Positions 9,547-21,771 are shown, numbered from the stretch's first letter. The stretch: 64,000 bases of DNA from Paraburkholderia haematera (GCF_905220975.1 NZ_CAJNBK010000001.1:1-64000); one strand, 5' to 3'. Notes: generated by a model not told the origin, from the sequence alone. Translations and numbers: made by a program.

Positions 9547-10617
9547 ATGAATGCACTCGAACATCAACTCGACTACCCGTTCAACGACACCTTGCCCGAA
9601 GCGGGCCATGCGATGGAAGTCGCACCCGGCGTGTTCTGGCTGCGCATGCCGCTGCCGTTCGCGCTCGACCACATCAATCTGTGGCTGCTACGCGATGAAA
9701 TCGACGGTCAGCAAGGGTGGACGGTAGTCGACTGCGGTATTACGTCGGACACGATCAAGGAGAACTGGGAGAAAGTGTTCGACTCCGTGCTCGACGGCCT
9801 CCCGGTGCTGCGCGTGATCGTCACGCATTGCCATCCGGACCACATCGGCCTCGCGCACTGGATCTGCACCGGTGGCGACAAAAAGCGCTGGGACGTGCGG
9901 TTGTGGATGACGCTCGGCGAATACATGCAGGCACGCGTGATGGCGGCCGGCGACGGTTCGAATGCGGGCGGCGAGGGCGCGGCGCGGCACTTTGCGCGGC
10001 ATGGTCTGAACGATCAGGCGTCGCTCGAGAAACTGCGTAATCGCACGAGCTACTACTCGAGCCTCGTGCCGGCGATTCCCGGTCAATACCGCCGCCTGCG
10101 CGAGGCGGATGGCGTGAAGATCGGCGGCAAAACGTGGCGGGTGGTGACCGGCTTCGGCCATTCGCCGGAGCACTGCGCGTTGCTTTGCGACGAGACCGGC
10201 ACGCTGATTTCCGGCGACATGGTGCTGCCGCGCATTTCGACGAACGTTTCGGTGTTCGACATGGAACCGGAAAGCACGCCGCTCGCGCTGTATCTGGAAT
10301 CGCTCGGCCGCTATGAGACGATGCCCGAAGACACGCTCGTGCTGCCGTCGCATGGCAAGCCGTTTCGCGGCGTGCGTACGCGTATCAGGCAATTGCGTGA
10401 GCATCATGACGCGCGTCTGGCTGAAGTGCGCGAGGCCTGTGCGGAGAAGCCGCAGAGCGCCGCGGATATCGTGCCGCTGATGTTCAAGCGCCAACTCGAC
10501 ATCCATCAGATGACGTTCGCAATGGGCGAGGCGTTGGCGCACTTGCATCTGCTGTGGCTGGCCGGTGAGTTGAAGCGCACACAGGATACGGATGGGGTGA
10601 TCCGGTTCTCGGCCTGA
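9547..10617 (+). CDS. MBL-fold metallo-hydrolase
   Basis: 356 residues. Metal-binding motif THCHPDHIG (His94, His96, Asp98, His99), later GFGHSPEHC (His ligand), GDMVLP (bridging Asp) and LPSHGKPF (last His), the full set for a binuclear zinc hydrolase of the beta-lactamase fold. A C-terminal winged-helix-like extension follows (residues ~290-356), as in LACTB2-like and related thioester/endonuclease MBL proteins. ATG 9547 is chosen because GGAGGAAGA sits just upstream; a longer in-frame reading to 9391 runs through the operator region. Divergent from the LiuR-like regulator, so it may hydrolyse an acyl-CoA or related thioester; substrate unproved. Confidence 0.85.
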   Translation: MNALEHQLDYPFNDTLPEAGHAMEVAPGVFWLRMPLPFALDHINLWLLRDEIDGQQGWTVVDCGITSDTIKENWEKVFDSVLDGLPVLRVIVTHCHPDHIGLAHWICTGGDKKRWDVRLWMTLGEYMQARVMAAGDGSNAGGEGAARHFARHGLNDQASLEKLRNRTSYYSSLVPAIPGQYRRLREADGVKIGGKTWRVVTGFGHSPEHCALLCDETGTLISGDMVLPRISTNVSVFDMEPESTPLALYLESLGRYETMPEDTLVLPSHGKPFRGVRTRIRQLREHHDARLAEVREACAEKPQSAADIVPLMFKRQLDIHQMTFAMGEALAHLHLLWLAGELKRTQDTDGVIRFSA

Positions 10618-10645
10618 TCGATTCGATAGGTTGAACCGTCAATAG

Positions 10646-10680
10646 AAAAAGCCCGATTGCTTTCGCAATCGGGCTTTTTT
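10646..10680. terminator. Bidirectional rho-independent terminator
   Basis: Ten-bp perfect stem GCCCGATTGC/GCAATCGGGC with loop TTTC, five A on the left and six T on the right. It serves the MBL hydrolase on the plus strand and the peptide-binding protein on the minus strand, which converge here. Confidence 0.93.
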
Positions 10681-10715
10681 CTTCATGCGGCGTGGCAGAA
10701 AGTTATTGCAGCGCC

Positions 10716-12302
10716 TTACTGCACCGCCACCGTCCCAAAGTTCTGCCGTCCGAACGGACTCACGCGATAGCCGCTCACGCTGGTACGCGTGATGGCCGCT
10801 GCCGTCGGGTAACCCAGCGGAATCCATAGCGCCTGATCGTGGATGATCTGCTGCGCCTGTTCATACGCCTTCGCGCGTTTGGCCTGGTCGGGCGTTGTTT
10901 TGCCGTCGGCGATCAGTTTGTCCAGATCCTGATCGCAGAAGCGCGCGAAATTGATGCCTGACTTGACTGCATTGCAACTGAAGAGCGGCGACAGATAGTT
11001 GTCCGGATCGCCGTTGTCGCCGGCCCAGCCCATGAACAGCGTGTCATGCTGACCAAGCTTTGCCTGCTTGATCAACTCGCCCCATTCGATCACCTTCACA
11101 TCCGCCTTCACGCCGATCTTGGCGAAGTCGGCTTGCAGCAACTCGGCGCCGGCCTTCGGATTCGGGTTCAGCACGCTGCCGTTCGGACGCACCCAGATCG
11201 TCGTTTCGAAGCCGTTCGGATAGCCCGCGTCGGCGAGCAGTTTTTTCGCTTTCACGGGATCGTACGGCCATGCCTTGACGGCCTTGTCGTAGCTCCACGT
11301 GTTCGGCGGATACGGATTGACGGCCGGGGTCGCGGTGTTGTCGAAGATCGCCTTCAGATAGGTGGTGCGGTCGAACGCCATGTTCAGGGCGGCGCGCACC
11401 TTCTGGTTGTCGAGCGGCTTCTTCTGCGTATTCAGCGCGACGAAGGCGGTCATGAAGGCCGGTGTCTGCACGATGGCGAGCGACGTGTCGCCCTTCGCTT
11501 CGGCGAGATCCTGCGGCTTCGGCGACAGCGCGATCTGACATTCGCCCGCTTTCACCTTTTGCGCGCGCACCGTGGCGTCCGGCGTGATCGCGTAGATCAG
11601 GCGGTCGATCTTCGGTTTCGCGCCCCAATACGTCGGGTTCACGTCGTAGCGGATCACCGCGTCTTTGGTGTAGCTCTTCAATACGAACGGACCGGTGCCG
11701 ATCGGCTTCGAATTCAGATCGACCTGTTTGCCGGCCTTGAGCAACTGGTCGGCGTATTCAGCCGAATAGATCGAGGCGAAACCCATCGTCAGGATCGACA
11801 CGAAGGTCGCGTCCGGTGCGTTCAGTTCGAACTTGACGGTGTTGTCGTCAACCTTGCTGACCGACTTGATGAGTTTCGGCAAGCCCATCGACTGCGCATG
11901 CGGAAAACCGCTCGCGCCTGCCACCTTGTGCCAGGGATTGCTGTCGTCGAGCATGCGGTCGAACGTGAAGACGACGTCATCGGCATTCAGCGGCCGGGTG
12001 GGCTTGAAGTAGTCGGTGGTCTGGAACTGCACGTTCGGGCGCAGATGGAACGTGTAGGTGAGGCCGTCGGCGCTCACGTCCCACTTGTCGGCGAGCGACG
12101 GCACGACTTTCTTCGCGGCCTCGTCGTACGAGACCAGCGAATTGAAGATCACATCGGCCGACGCATTGGTCGTGACGAGCGAATTGAACTGCACGACATC
12201 GAAGCCGTCGGGGCTCGACTCGGTACAGACGGTCAGCGGTTTGGCGAGCACGAGCGCGGGCGCCGTGAACAGTACGGCGGCTGCGAGCAGTTTGAAGCGC
12301 AT
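10716..12302 (-). CDS. Periplasmic peptide/oligopeptide-binding protein (SBP family 5, DppA-like)
   Basis: 528 residues. Signal peptide of ~20 residues (cleavage after VLA, before KPLTVC). Then the SBP_bac_5 fold: LTVCTESSPDGFD, SLADKWDVSADGLTYTFHLR, FELNAPDATF, GTGPF, RAALNMAFDR, LWIPLGYPT near the end. Binds di/oligopeptides or a related solute for an ABC importer. ATG 12302 has GGGAGATCC directly upstream; a longer reading to 12548 lacks a signal peptide. There are no permease or ATPase genes next to it, so it is an orphan binding protein here that must work with a transporter encoded elsewhere. One cysteine pair (Cys7 and Cys ~ 147-region, and SCN/FCD near the end) is compatible with the disulfide seen in DppA. 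Confidence 0.93.
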   Translation of the reverse strand: MRFKLLAAAVLFTAPALVLAKPLTVCTESSPDGFDVVQFNSLVTTNASADVIFNSLVSYDEAAKKVVPSLADKWDVSADGLTYTFHLRPNVQFQTTDYFKPTRPLNADDVVFTFDRMLDDSNPWHKVAGASGFPHAQSMGLPKLIKSVSKVDDNTVKFELNAPDATFVSILTMGFASIYSAEYADQLLKAGKQVDLNSKPIGTGPFVLKSYTKDAVIRYDVNPTYWGAKPKIDRLIYAITPDATVRAQKVKAGECQIALSPKPQDLAEAKGDTSLAIVQTPAFMTAFVALNTQKKPLDNQKVRAALNMAFDRTTYLKAIFDNTATPAVNPYPPNTWSYDKAVKAWPYDPVKAKKLLADAGYPNGFETTIWVRPNGSVLNPNPKAGAELLQADFAKIGVKADVKVIEWGELIKQAKLGQHDTLFMGWAGDNGDPDNYLSPLFSCNAVKSGINFARFCDQDLDKLIADGKTTPDQAKRAKAYEQAQQIIHDQALWIPLGYPTAAAITRTSVSGYRVSPFGRQNFGTVAVQ

Positions 12303-12635
12303 AGGATCTCCCATAACAAGCGCAGTCAGGCAGTGCGTCTGGTTGTGTTTATGTTCCGGTGACGGGGGACGGCCGGCGACGGGCGACCCACCCTCTTTAT
12401 TCTGATACGTTTCCGGCGCTGGCGCATGGCCTAAGTGTGGCAGCCCGTGCGCTGTTCGGCCTTCGCGAAAGCTTATCGAAGGGTGGTTGCGACGACAACA
12501 ACTTAATCCGCATATCCATATGGACGGCGAGAATCGGTGCGCAAGCACGTGGCCTCGCGCGGTGGCTTTGCCGGGAGTGGGCTCCAGGCGGCGTTAGCCG
12601 GCGAGGTGGCCTTGGTTCTGCGCTACCGCTCATGC
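12303..12635. other. Intergenic region upstream of the dppA-like gene
   Basis: 333 bases. It should hold the promoter of the peptide-binding protein on the minus strand. I see a weak inverted repeat CCTTCG(12460-12465)/CGAAGG(12477-12482), a 10-bp palindrome TCCATATGGA around 12515-12530, and no gene. Confidence 0.4.
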
Positions 12636-13469
12636 TCACGACGCGGCTGCGCGCCCAAGCAGGTAGGCAATGCCGTCAATCGCGCGCACGCCGTACCACG
12701 ACACCAGTTCGCCATCGATCAACTCGATGCGCTTGCCGGCGAGACGCGGATCGCGCTTCAGCGCGTCGCAGTGCGTTTGTGTGAAGCGATACGGTTCACT
12801 GGAGAGCAGGATACGGTCGACGCCTTCGAGCCACGGCGCATGGTCGAAATCGAGCCTGGGATAGCGCGCGGCACCGGACGCTCCGCCTTTTACATCCGGT
12901 AGCGTCTGCCAGTTCACGAGCCTCAGCATCGCGGCGATGTACGTATCACGCGCAACGGTCATCCATGGTTCGCGCCAGATCAGGTAGAGCACGTTTTGCT
13001 TGGGAAACGCCCGCGAGGCGGCCTCGTGCAGACGCGCTTCGAGCGCTTCACTCAAGCGCTGCGCTTCCTGCTCGCGGTTGAAGATTACGCCCAGCAGCGC
13101 GTACAGCGAGAGATTGTCCTGCGGCGTCTGCGGATGGGTGACGACGATATGTGGCACGAACGCGCGCAACAACTCGACGGTGTCGCGCTCGTTTTCGTCG
13201 ATATTGACGATCAGATGAGTGGGCCGCAAGGCACGAATCGCGTCAACATTCACGGCTTTGGTGCCGCCGACCTTGCGCACCTGCCGCACCTGTTCACGCG
13301 GATGCACGCAAAAACCAGTGCGCCCGACGATCTGCCTGTCGAGCCCCAAAGCGAACAGCAATTCGGTGATGCTCGGCACGAGCGAGACGATGCGGGCATG
13401 GGCGCCCGACGCATGGGCATCCCATGTTTCGTGCGCGACGCCGGCTGCATCGACCGCACGCGGCTGCAT
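12636..13469 (-). CDS. BtuF-like helical-backbone metal receptor without signal peptide
   Basis: 277 residues. The core RIVSLVPSITELLFALGLDRQIVGRTGFC and RPTHLIV belong to the periplasmic binding protein fold with a helical backbone (COG0614; BtuF, cobalamin/iron-complex binding). The N-terminus, MQPRAVDAAGVAHETWDA, has no hydrophobic stretch, so the protein is probably cytosolic, unlike BtuF. A QTHCDALKRDPRLAGKRIELIDGE-type ending is typical. No BtuC/BtuD genes are adjacent. The gene starts three bases after the stop of the upstream SDR, so the two are co-transcribed. The role is unknown; cobinamide or metal-complex binding is the family guess. Confidence 0.8.
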   Translation of the reverse strand: MQPRAVDAAGVAHETWDAHASGAHARIVSLVPSITELLFALGLDRQIVGRTGFCVHPREQVRQVRKVGGTKAVNVDAIRALRPTHLIVNIDENERDTVELLRAFVPHIVVTHPQTPQDNLSLYALLGVIFNREQEAQRLSEALEARLHEAASRAFPKQNVLYLIWREPWMTVARDTYIAAMLRLVNWQTLPDVKGGASGAARYPRLDFDHAPWLEGVDRILLSSEPYRFTQTHCDALKRDPRLAGKRIELIDGELVSWYGVRAIDGIAYLLGRAAAS

Positions 13470-13472
13470 GAT

Positions 13473-14246
13473 TTACTCGGTGACGGCGCGGGGCTTGCGC
13501 GGCGCGCGTTCGAAGACGAGGTCGTAAACCCGGCGCGGCAGCACATGCAGGAGCATCGCCACGATGCGCATCTGCCACGGGAACACCGCGAAGCGCGTCT
13601 GCCGTTCGACCGCGCCCGCGACCTTCACGGCGAAGCGGTCGGCGTCCATCAGGAACGGCATGCTGTACGGGTTGTGCTCGGTCATCGGCGTGCGGATATA
13701 GCCAGGCGCGATGGTGACCACGCCGACGCCCAGCGGACGCATCTCGACGCGCAACGCTTCGAGATACTTGAGCGCGGCTGACTTCGACGCGCTGTACGCG
13801 CCCGACCCCGGCAAGCCACGCACGCCGGCGACGCTGGCGATCCCGACCAGGGTGCCTTTCTTCGCGGCAACCATCGCGGCGGCGAACGGCTCGAAGGTGG
13901 CGACCATGCCGAAGTAGTTGACATCCATGACTTCGCGGAAGGTGCGCAGATCGCCGTGCCCGGTGACCGCGCCGCGGCTGATGCCGGCATTGGCGATCAC
14001 GACGTCCGGCAAGCCGTGTTGTGCGATGAACTGCGCGGCCGCACTGGCGAGCGCCTCGGCGTCGCGGACGTCGACGGAATAGGTGGAGATGGAATTCTGC
14101 GGATGGGACTGCTGGAAGGCGGCGAGCGCTTCGCCGCGGCGGGCAACCAGGCCGAGAATCGCGCCGCGCCGCGCATATTCGGCGGCGAGCGCGAGGCCGA
14201 TGCCACTCGAGGCGCCGGTAATGAAAACCTTCAGAGGTGAACTCAT
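13473..14246 (-). CDS. Short-chain dehydrogenase/reductase
   Basis: 257 residues, classical SDR: GASSGIG (11-17), NAG (86-88), Ser138, Tyr151, Lys155 (YSASK). The basic ARRGE after strand 2 suggests NADP(H). The C-terminal VYDLVFERAPRKPR with a hydrophobic helix before it (MLLHVLPRR) is like SDRs that sit at the membrane and act on lipids. It is directly upstream of the BtuF-like gene (3-bp gap) and 15 bases downstream of dsbA, on the same strand. Substrate unknown. Confidence 0.9.
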   Translation of the reverse strand: MSSPLKVFITGASSGIGLALAAEYARRGAILGLVARRGEALAAFQQSHPQNSISTYSVDVRDAEALASAAAQFIAQHGLPDVVIANAGISRGAVTGHGDLRTFREVMDVNYFGMVATFEPFAAAMVAAKKGTLVGIASVAGVRGLPGSGAYSASKSAALKYLEALRVEMRPLGVGVVTIAPGYIRTPMTEHNPYSMPFLMDADRFAVKVAGAVERQTRFAVFPWQMRIVAMLLHVLPRRVYDLVFERAPRKPRAVTE

Positions 14247-14261
14247 TCCGGCGCCTCGGCT

Positions 14262-14900
14262 TTACATCTTCTTGGCGCGGATCTGCTGCACCAGATAGTC
14301 GAGCACCTGGATCGTGCCCGGCAGGCTGTTGGTCGCAGCCGGGCCGGTTTCATACTTGCCCTGCACGGCCAGCGTCGGCACGCCGTCGATCTTGTAGTCT
14401 TCCATCAGCTTCTTGTCCTTCTGCAACGCGCTTTGCGTCGAGAACGAGTTGTACGCGTCCATGTACTTCTTCGGATCGACGCCGTTCTTCGCGAGGAATT
14501 TGGCCTGGTCCTCCGGCGTCAGCAGGTAGTTCTTGTTGACGTGGATTTCATTGAAAACCTTCGGCGTGAGTTGTTGCTGCAGGCCGAGTGCGTCGAGTGC
14601 GTGATACATCTTCGAGTGCGGAATGAAGTCGTCGCGGAAGGCAACCGGCACGCGCTTGAACACCACGTCCGGACCTTGCTTCTTGACCCAGGCTTCGAGG
14701 AACGGGTCGAATTCATTGCAGTGCGGGCAGCCGTACCAGAAGAATTCGGTCACTTCGATCTTGCCGGCTGGCGCGTCGGTAGGTTGCGGCGTGGCCAGCA
14801 CGGTGTAGTCCTTGCCCGAAACCGGCGCGGTCGGCGATGCATGCGCCGTGGCGGCAACCAGACCCAGCGAGAGGAACAGAATGCTCAGCAGTTTTTTCAT
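14262..14900 (-). CDS. dsbA: Thiol:disulfide interchange protein DsbA
   Basis: 212 residues. Signal peptide MKKLLSILFLSLGLVAATAHA, then a thioredoxin fold with the redox motif CPHC (Cys58/Cys61), an inserted helical domain (residues ~80-160) and cis-Pro region GVPTLAV. It introduces disulfide bonds into exported proteins in the periplasm and is reoxidised by DsbB (not in this window). Only a weak ribosome binding site is visible before ATG 14900. It is in a minus-strand series after argS and the SPOR protein and before the SDR. Confidence 0.95.
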   Translation of the reverse strand: MKKLLSILFLSLGLVAATAHASPTAPVSGKDYTVLATPQPTDAPAGKIEVTEFFWYGCPHCNEFDPFLEAWVKKQGPDVVFKRVPVAFRDDFIPHSKMYHALDALGLQQQLTPKVFNEIHVNKNYLLTPEDQAKFLAKNGVDPKKYMDAYNSFSTQSALQKDKKLMEDYKIDGVPTLAVQGKYETGPAATNSLPGTIQVLDYLVQQIRAKKM

Positions 14901-14993
14901 GTTGTGTTGACCCAGGTAAGCGGTAAAGCGGTGGCGCCACGCAAATGCCCGTCACCGTTTTCAATGTCGGCGTTAGACGTTTTAGTCGTCCGT

Positions 14994-15032
14994 TGTGCTC
15001 GTCGGTTTTGCTTGTCGGTTGTGCTTGTGACC
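14994..15032. repeat. Imperfect 13-bp tandem repeat, three units
   Basis: TGTGCTCGTCGGT, TTTGCTTGTCGGT, TGTGCTTGTGACC stand head to tail in the space between the SPOR gene and dsbA. Function unknown; it may only reflect slippage. Confidence 0.5.
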
Positions 15033-15108
15033 CGCGCCGCACGCCGATAGTTCGGCGGCGGCGCGTTCCGGCAAATCACCGTTTGTTTGTTGTTTGCTTA
15101 TTGCTCGC

Positions 15109-15900
15109 TTATTGCTTCGTAAAGCGGATCACGGCTGTATCCACGCCCGCGTCGGACAGACGCTGACGGCTCGAATTCATGTCTTCGAACTTCGAGAACG
15201 GGCCGATCCGCACACGGTAGTACGTCACACCGCCTGCATCGCGCTGCGTGACCTTCGATTCGAAGCCCTGGAACGCGAGACGCGCACGCTGCTGCTCGGC
15301 GTCGGCCGAGGTCTTGTAGGCGCCCACTTGCAGGAAGTAGCCCGTGTTCGCGTCAGCCGCTGCCGCGCCCGAACCGGGCTTGGCGTTGGCAGCCGTGGCG
15401 GGCGACGCGCTCTTCGGCGCGGAGCCTGCCGCGGTGGCGGCCGGTGCGGAAGCCTGCGGCTTCTTCGCCGGCGCGGCGGCTGTGCCGTTGCCGTTATCCG
15501 GCGCCGGTTTCGGAGCGACTGCCGTGCCGTTCGCGTTTCCGCTCGACGGCGGCACTTCGACGATCTGCGGCTCTTCCAGCATGCCCGACTGCGTCTGCGG
15601 GGTGGTCTGGCCCGGTGCGGTGTTCGGCGGCGCCGGTTGCGCGGCTTGCGGTACCGGCTGACCCGGTGTCTTGCCTTGTAGCGGACGGTTCGGATCGTAC
15701 TGTTGCGCCTGGCTCGCGCCGGCGTCAGACGCCGCGGGCGGCGCGACCTTCGAGACGAACGGCGTAGGCGCACGGGTGATATACAGCGCCACCACTACCG
15801 CGATTGCGAGACCGACGATCAGGCCCAGCACGATGCCGAGAAAAGTGCCCCCGGTTTGCTTCGATTGCGATTGCTTTGTTGTGCGGCGTGGTTTTGCCAT
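15109..15900 (-). CDS. SPOR-domain cell division protein (FtsN-like)
   Basis: 263 residues. Short basic cytosolic tail (MAKPRRTTKQSQSKQ), one membrane helix at ~24-46 (FLGIVLGLIVGLAIAVVVAL), a long Pro/Ala/Gln-rich periplasmic linker (residues ~50-180) and a C-terminal SPOR domain (GYFLQVGAYKTSADAEQQRA to the end) that binds glycan strands lacking stem peptides at the division site. This is the FtsN layout, although the linker has no clear essential FtsN motif. ATG 15900 follows CAGGTGATTC. It lies just downstream of argS on the same strand, a common order in Burkholderiales. Confidence 0.88.
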   Translation of the reverse strand: MAKPRRTTKQSQSKQTGGTFLGIVLGLIVGLAIAVVVALYITRAPTPFVSKVAPPAASDAGASQAQQYDPNRPLQGKTPGQPVPQAAQPAPPNTAPGQTTPQTQSGMLEEPQIVEVPPSSGNANGTAVAPKPAPDNGNGTAAAPAKKPQASAPAATAAGSAPKSASPATAANAKPGSGAAAADANTGYFLQVGAYKTSADAEQQRARLAFQGFESKVTQRDAGGVTYYRVRIGPFSKFEDMNSSRQRLSDAGVDTAVIRFTKQ

Positions 15901-15979
15901 CGTATGAATCACCTGCAAAAAGAATCCTGGAACAGCCGTCGATTATAACGACGGCCGCGTGCATGTTGCGCCGGAGGAC

Positions 15980-17770
15980 TTACATCTTGACGGGAGCGGA
16001 GACGCCGATCGTCGCGAGACCGTTGGCCAGCACCTGACGCGTGGCCGCGAGCAGCGCGACGCGCGCATTGCGCTCGGCAGCGTCGTCGACCAGCACGCGT
16101 TCGGCTCTGTCATTGTAGAACGAGTGGAATTCCCCGGCGAGGTCGCGCAGATAGAACGCGACCGCGTGCGGCGCGAGTTCGTCGGCGGCGTGGTGCAGCA
16201 TGTCCGGGAACTCAGCGAGCTTGTTCAGCAAGGCCATGGCGCGCTCGCTGACGAGTGGCGAGACGTCCACCTGCGCCAGCGTGCTTTCGTCCGTGCTGTA
16301 GCGCGCCTTGCATTCGGCGATGACCGAGCAGATCCGCGCATGCGCATACTGCACGTAATGCACCGGATTTTCGTCGTTCTGTTTCAACGCCAGGTCGATG
16401 TCGAACACGAATTCCGTATCCGCCTTGCGCGAAATCAGGAAGAAGCGCACCGCGTCGCGGCCGCGGCGAATTGTCTCTTCGTCGATCAGGTCGACGGCGG
16501 CTTCCGAGCCCGGCGTCGCGCCCCCCGACCATTCGATCAGGTCGCGCACCGTCACATAGCTGCCGGCGCGCTTCGAGATCTTCACCTCTTCGCCGTTGCG
16601 CATCACCGTGACCATCTTGTGCAGGATGTAGTCGGGATAGCCCTTCGGAATGCCGACGCCGAGGCCCTGCAGGCCGGCGCGCACGCGCGCGATCGTGCCG
16701 TGGTGGTCCGAGCCCTGAATGTTGATGACCTTGGTGAAGCCGCGTTCCCACTTGGCGACGTGATAGGCGACGTCCGGCACGAAGTACGTGTAAGTGCCGT
16801 CGCTCTTGCGCATCACGCGGTCTTTGTCGTCGCCGTCATCCGTCGTGCGCAGCCACAGCGCGCCTTCCTGTTCGTAGGTCTTGCCGGCGGCGATTAGCGC
16901 CTCGACGGTCTTTTCGACCCGGCCTTCCTTGTACAGCGACGACTCAAGGTAGTACTGGTCGAACTTCACGCCGAACGCCTGCAAGTCCATGTCCTGCTCG
17001 CGGCGCAGGTAGGCGACCGCAAAGCGGCGGATCGAGTCGAGGTCCTCGATGTCGCCCGCGCCGGTCACAGGCTCGCCGTCGCTCGCGGCCACGGTGACGC
17101 CATTCAGATAGTCTTTCGCGATATCGGCGATGTACTCGCCGTTGTACGCCGAAGCCGGCCAGCCTTCGTCGCCGGGGGCGAGGCCGCGGGCGCGCGCCTG
17201 GGTCGAGACGGCGAGCGTGTGGATCTGCACGCCGGCGTCGTTGTAATAGAACTCGCGATGCACGTCGTAGCCCTGCGAGGCGAGCACGTTCGAGAGCGCG
17301 TCGCCGAGCGCCGCCTGGCGGCCGTGGCCGACGTGTAGCGGGCCGGTCGGGTTGGCGGAGACGAATTCGATCAACACATGCTTGCCGGCGTCGCGCTGCG
17401 AACGGCCGAAGGCGGCCTGTTCGGCGAACACCGCGGCGATCACCGCCTGTTTGGCGGCGGGCGCGAGGCGTAGGTTGATGAAGCCGGGGCCGGCCACTTC
17501 GGCCGCTTCGACCAGACCTTGGGCCCGCGGCTGCGCCAGCAGCGCGTCGACGATCTGCTGTGCCAGCTGGCGCGGGTTGGCGCGCAGCGGCTTGGCGAGT
17601 TGCATCGCCACGTTGCAGGCGACGTCGCCGTGCGCGGCCACTTTGGGGCGCTCCAGCGTGATCGTGGGCGAGACGAAGGCGGCTTCGGTCGCGCCCTGGG
17701 TTGCGTCAGCAACCTGCTTCACCGTGTCGGCGAGCAGTGTTTCGAGGGTATGTTTGTGTGCAGGCAGCAT
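15980..17770 (-). CDS. argS: Arginyl-tRNA synthetase
   Basis: 596 residues, class I synthetase. N-terminal Add-1 domain that reads the tRNA D-loop, HIGH-type motif HVGHG (146-150), and an incomplete KMSKS-like [10 protein letters not shown] as is usual in bacterial ArgRS, followed by the DALR anticodon-binding domain (from ~ 470, with [11 protein letters not shown]). Charges tRNA-Arg with arginine using ATP. Start at ATG 17770; the region upstream is GC-rich and no clear promoter is seen. Confidence 0.97.
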   Translation of the reverse strand: MLPAHKHTLETLLADTVKQVADATQGATEAAFVSPTITLERPKVAAHGDVACNVAMQLAKPLRANPRQLAQQIVDALLAQPRAQGLVEAAEVAGPGFINLRLAPAAKQAVIAAVFAEQAAFGRSQRDAGKHVLIEFVSANPTGPLHVGHGRQAALGDALSNVLASQGYDVHREFYYNDAGVQIHTLAVSTQARARGLAPGDEGWPASAYNGEYIADIAKDYLNGVTVAASDGEPVTGAGDIEDLDSIRRFAVAYLRREQDMDLQAFGVKFDQYYLESSLYKEGRVEKTVEALIAAGKTYEQEGALWLRTTDDGDDKDRVMRKSDGTYTYFVPDVAYHVAKWERGFTKVINIQGSDHHGTIARVRAGLQGLGVGIPKGYPDYILHKMVTVMRNGEEVKISKRAGSYVTVRDLIEWSGGATPGSEAAVDLIDEETIRRGRDAVRFFLISRKADTEFVFDIDLALKQNDENPVHYVQYAHARICSVIAECKARYSTDESTLAQVDVSPLVSERAMALLNKLAEFPDMLHHAADELAPHAVAFYLRDLAGEFHSFYNDRAERVLVDDAAERNARVALLAATRQVLANGLATIGVSAPVKM

Positions 17771-18217
17771 GCTTGTTGCGAGTCCAGTGAGGCAATCCGG
17801 TGATGCGGAAGAAGCGGCGGCCGCGCGCGAAGCGCAGCCGATTCGTCAGAAGCGTGGAAAGCGGCGACGCACCGGCCGGGACGCGCCGGGCACATCGGGG
17901 CGCCATCGGGCACGTCGCGTGCAGCGCGGTAAGCGCGGTGCACGGCGGCATGCCGAGGCGCCCGCGCCTGCGGCCTGGCGCGGCGGCAGGCGGTTGCGGC
18001 CAGCCGGCCGGCCATGTCACCTGTGCCGCGCCGCGCGCGGCGCATTGCGGCACGCTTTTCCGTTCAGACGGATTTTAGCAGGTGCTAATATGTTCAATGA
18101 GATGCCCACCAAGGGCCGTGGCCGCCGTGCCTGATCGGCGTGTCAACGTAGCGCGCGCCGGCGGCGAATTTCGAACTGCGTGCGCGTCGATCCAACATAA
18201 CGAAAAAGGGAACAGTC
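17771..18217. other. Divergent intergenic region between argS and DUF1840 gene
   Basis: 447 bases, very GC-rich from 17800 to 18060, with open frames on both strands that look like composition effects: no binding site, no known protein pattern. Near the DUF1840 gene is a perfect inverted repeat TTAGCA-GG-TGCTAA (18075-18088) merging with a possible -10 (TAATAT). Confidence 0.45.
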
Positions 18218-18544
18218 ATGCTGGTTACTTTCAAATGCCGGGCCTGCCCGGATGTGATGATGCTGGAGAATCTTGCCCAGTACCTCGTCGGCATTGTTGG
18301 CAAGCGACTTGGTGAGCGTGGTGTGATCATCCACGACGAACTTGACGTTGCGATCGGCAAACTCGAAGCGGCGATCAACGTCGATAAACAGGAACGTGCC
18401 GAGCACGAAGGCCATTTCCACGAAGGCGAAGACGGCCACGAACATCATGAGATTCCGCCGGGACTCGCCCAGCGCGCGTATCCGTTCCTCGACATGCTGC
18501 GTGCAGCGAAGAAGGAAAACGCGGATATCGTCTGGGGTCTCTGA
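18218..18544 (+). CDS. DUF1840 family protein
   Basis: 108 residues, cytosolic. MLVTFKCRACPDVMMLENLAQYLVGIVGK at the front is the DUF1840 pattern of Betaproteobacteria; the middle is rich in His and Glu (HEGHFHEGEDGHEHHE, residues ~62-77), a possible metal-binding stretch, and the C-terminus YPFLDMLRAAKKENADIVWG is conserved in the family. AGGGAACAG precedes ATG 18218. Function unknown. A strong terminator follows. Confidence 0.88.
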   Translation: MLVTFKCRACPDVMMLENLAQYLVGIVGKRLGERGVIIHDELDVAIGKLEAAINVDKQERAEHEGHFHEGEDGHEHHEIPPGLAQRAYPFLDMLRAAKKENADIVWGL

Positions 18545-18616
18545 TTCCGGAGCGGTCCGCCAGCGGTGGCGGCTCGCGGCGCCTGGCGGCGCGGCGCAGA
18601 CTGCGTTTCATCAATG

Positions 18617-18643
18617 AAAAGAGCCCGCATCAGCGGGCTCTTT
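18617..18643. terminator. Rho-independent terminator after DUF1840 gene
   Basis: Stem GAGCCCGC (18621-18628), loop ATCA, GCGGGCTC (18633-18640), then TTTGTCTTT; four A on the left side make it usable for the convergent small minus-strand gene too. Confidence 0.9.
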
Positions 18644-18682
18644 GTCTTTCACGGGCCTTGGCGGACCGTCTGCCGAACCTGC

Positions 18683-18892
18683 TTACTGGCTGGCGGCGTC
18701 CGCCGGGGCGGCCATCGGTGCCGACGCACCCTTCTTCATTTTTTGCTTCTTGGGCTTCTTGACGTGCTTTTGCGTAGGCGGCGAATAGGAACTGACCGAA
18801 CTCGAGGCCGCGGGGGCCGCAGGCTGGGCCAGCGCCACCGAGGCGCCTGCGGCGAGCGAAACAGCAGTCAATAACAGCGTCAGCTTCTTCAT
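18683..18892 (-). CDS. Small exported Lys-rich protein
   Basis: 69 residues from ATG 18892, which has CGGAGAGAAT upstream. Signal peptide MKKLTLLLTAVSLAAGASVALA, then ~25 residues rich in Ala, Pro and Ser and a very basic patch (HVKKPKKQKMKKG), ending in Ala/Pro. The mature part would be ~47 residues and strongly positive. I do not recognise a family. A candidate minus-strand promoter, TTGCGG and TGTAGA about 18 bp apart, lies at ~18970-19005. Confidence 0.75.
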   Translation of the reverse strand: MKKLTLLLTAVSLAAGASVALAQPAAPAASSSVSSYSPPTQKHVKKPKKQKMKKGASAPMAAPADAASQ

Positions 18893-19049
18893 ATGATTCT
18901 CTCCGTTGACGATTGCAATTAGATAAGCCGACGCGTTTTGGCCGCGTCTGGCGGGGTGAAACCATTTCAGTCTACAAAGCCGAAAATTACACTGCCGCAA
19001 ATCTTCAGCCTAGCGTGCCCGATATAGTAGGTTTCCCGCTCCGCAAGGC

Positions 19050-21767
<2,718 letters not shown>

Positions 21768-21771
21768 GGCG

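Noticed and set aside
17800..18134. Small genes in the argS-DUF1840 gap
   Set aside because: Overlapping GC-rich frames on both strands without ribosome binding sites or family patterns.
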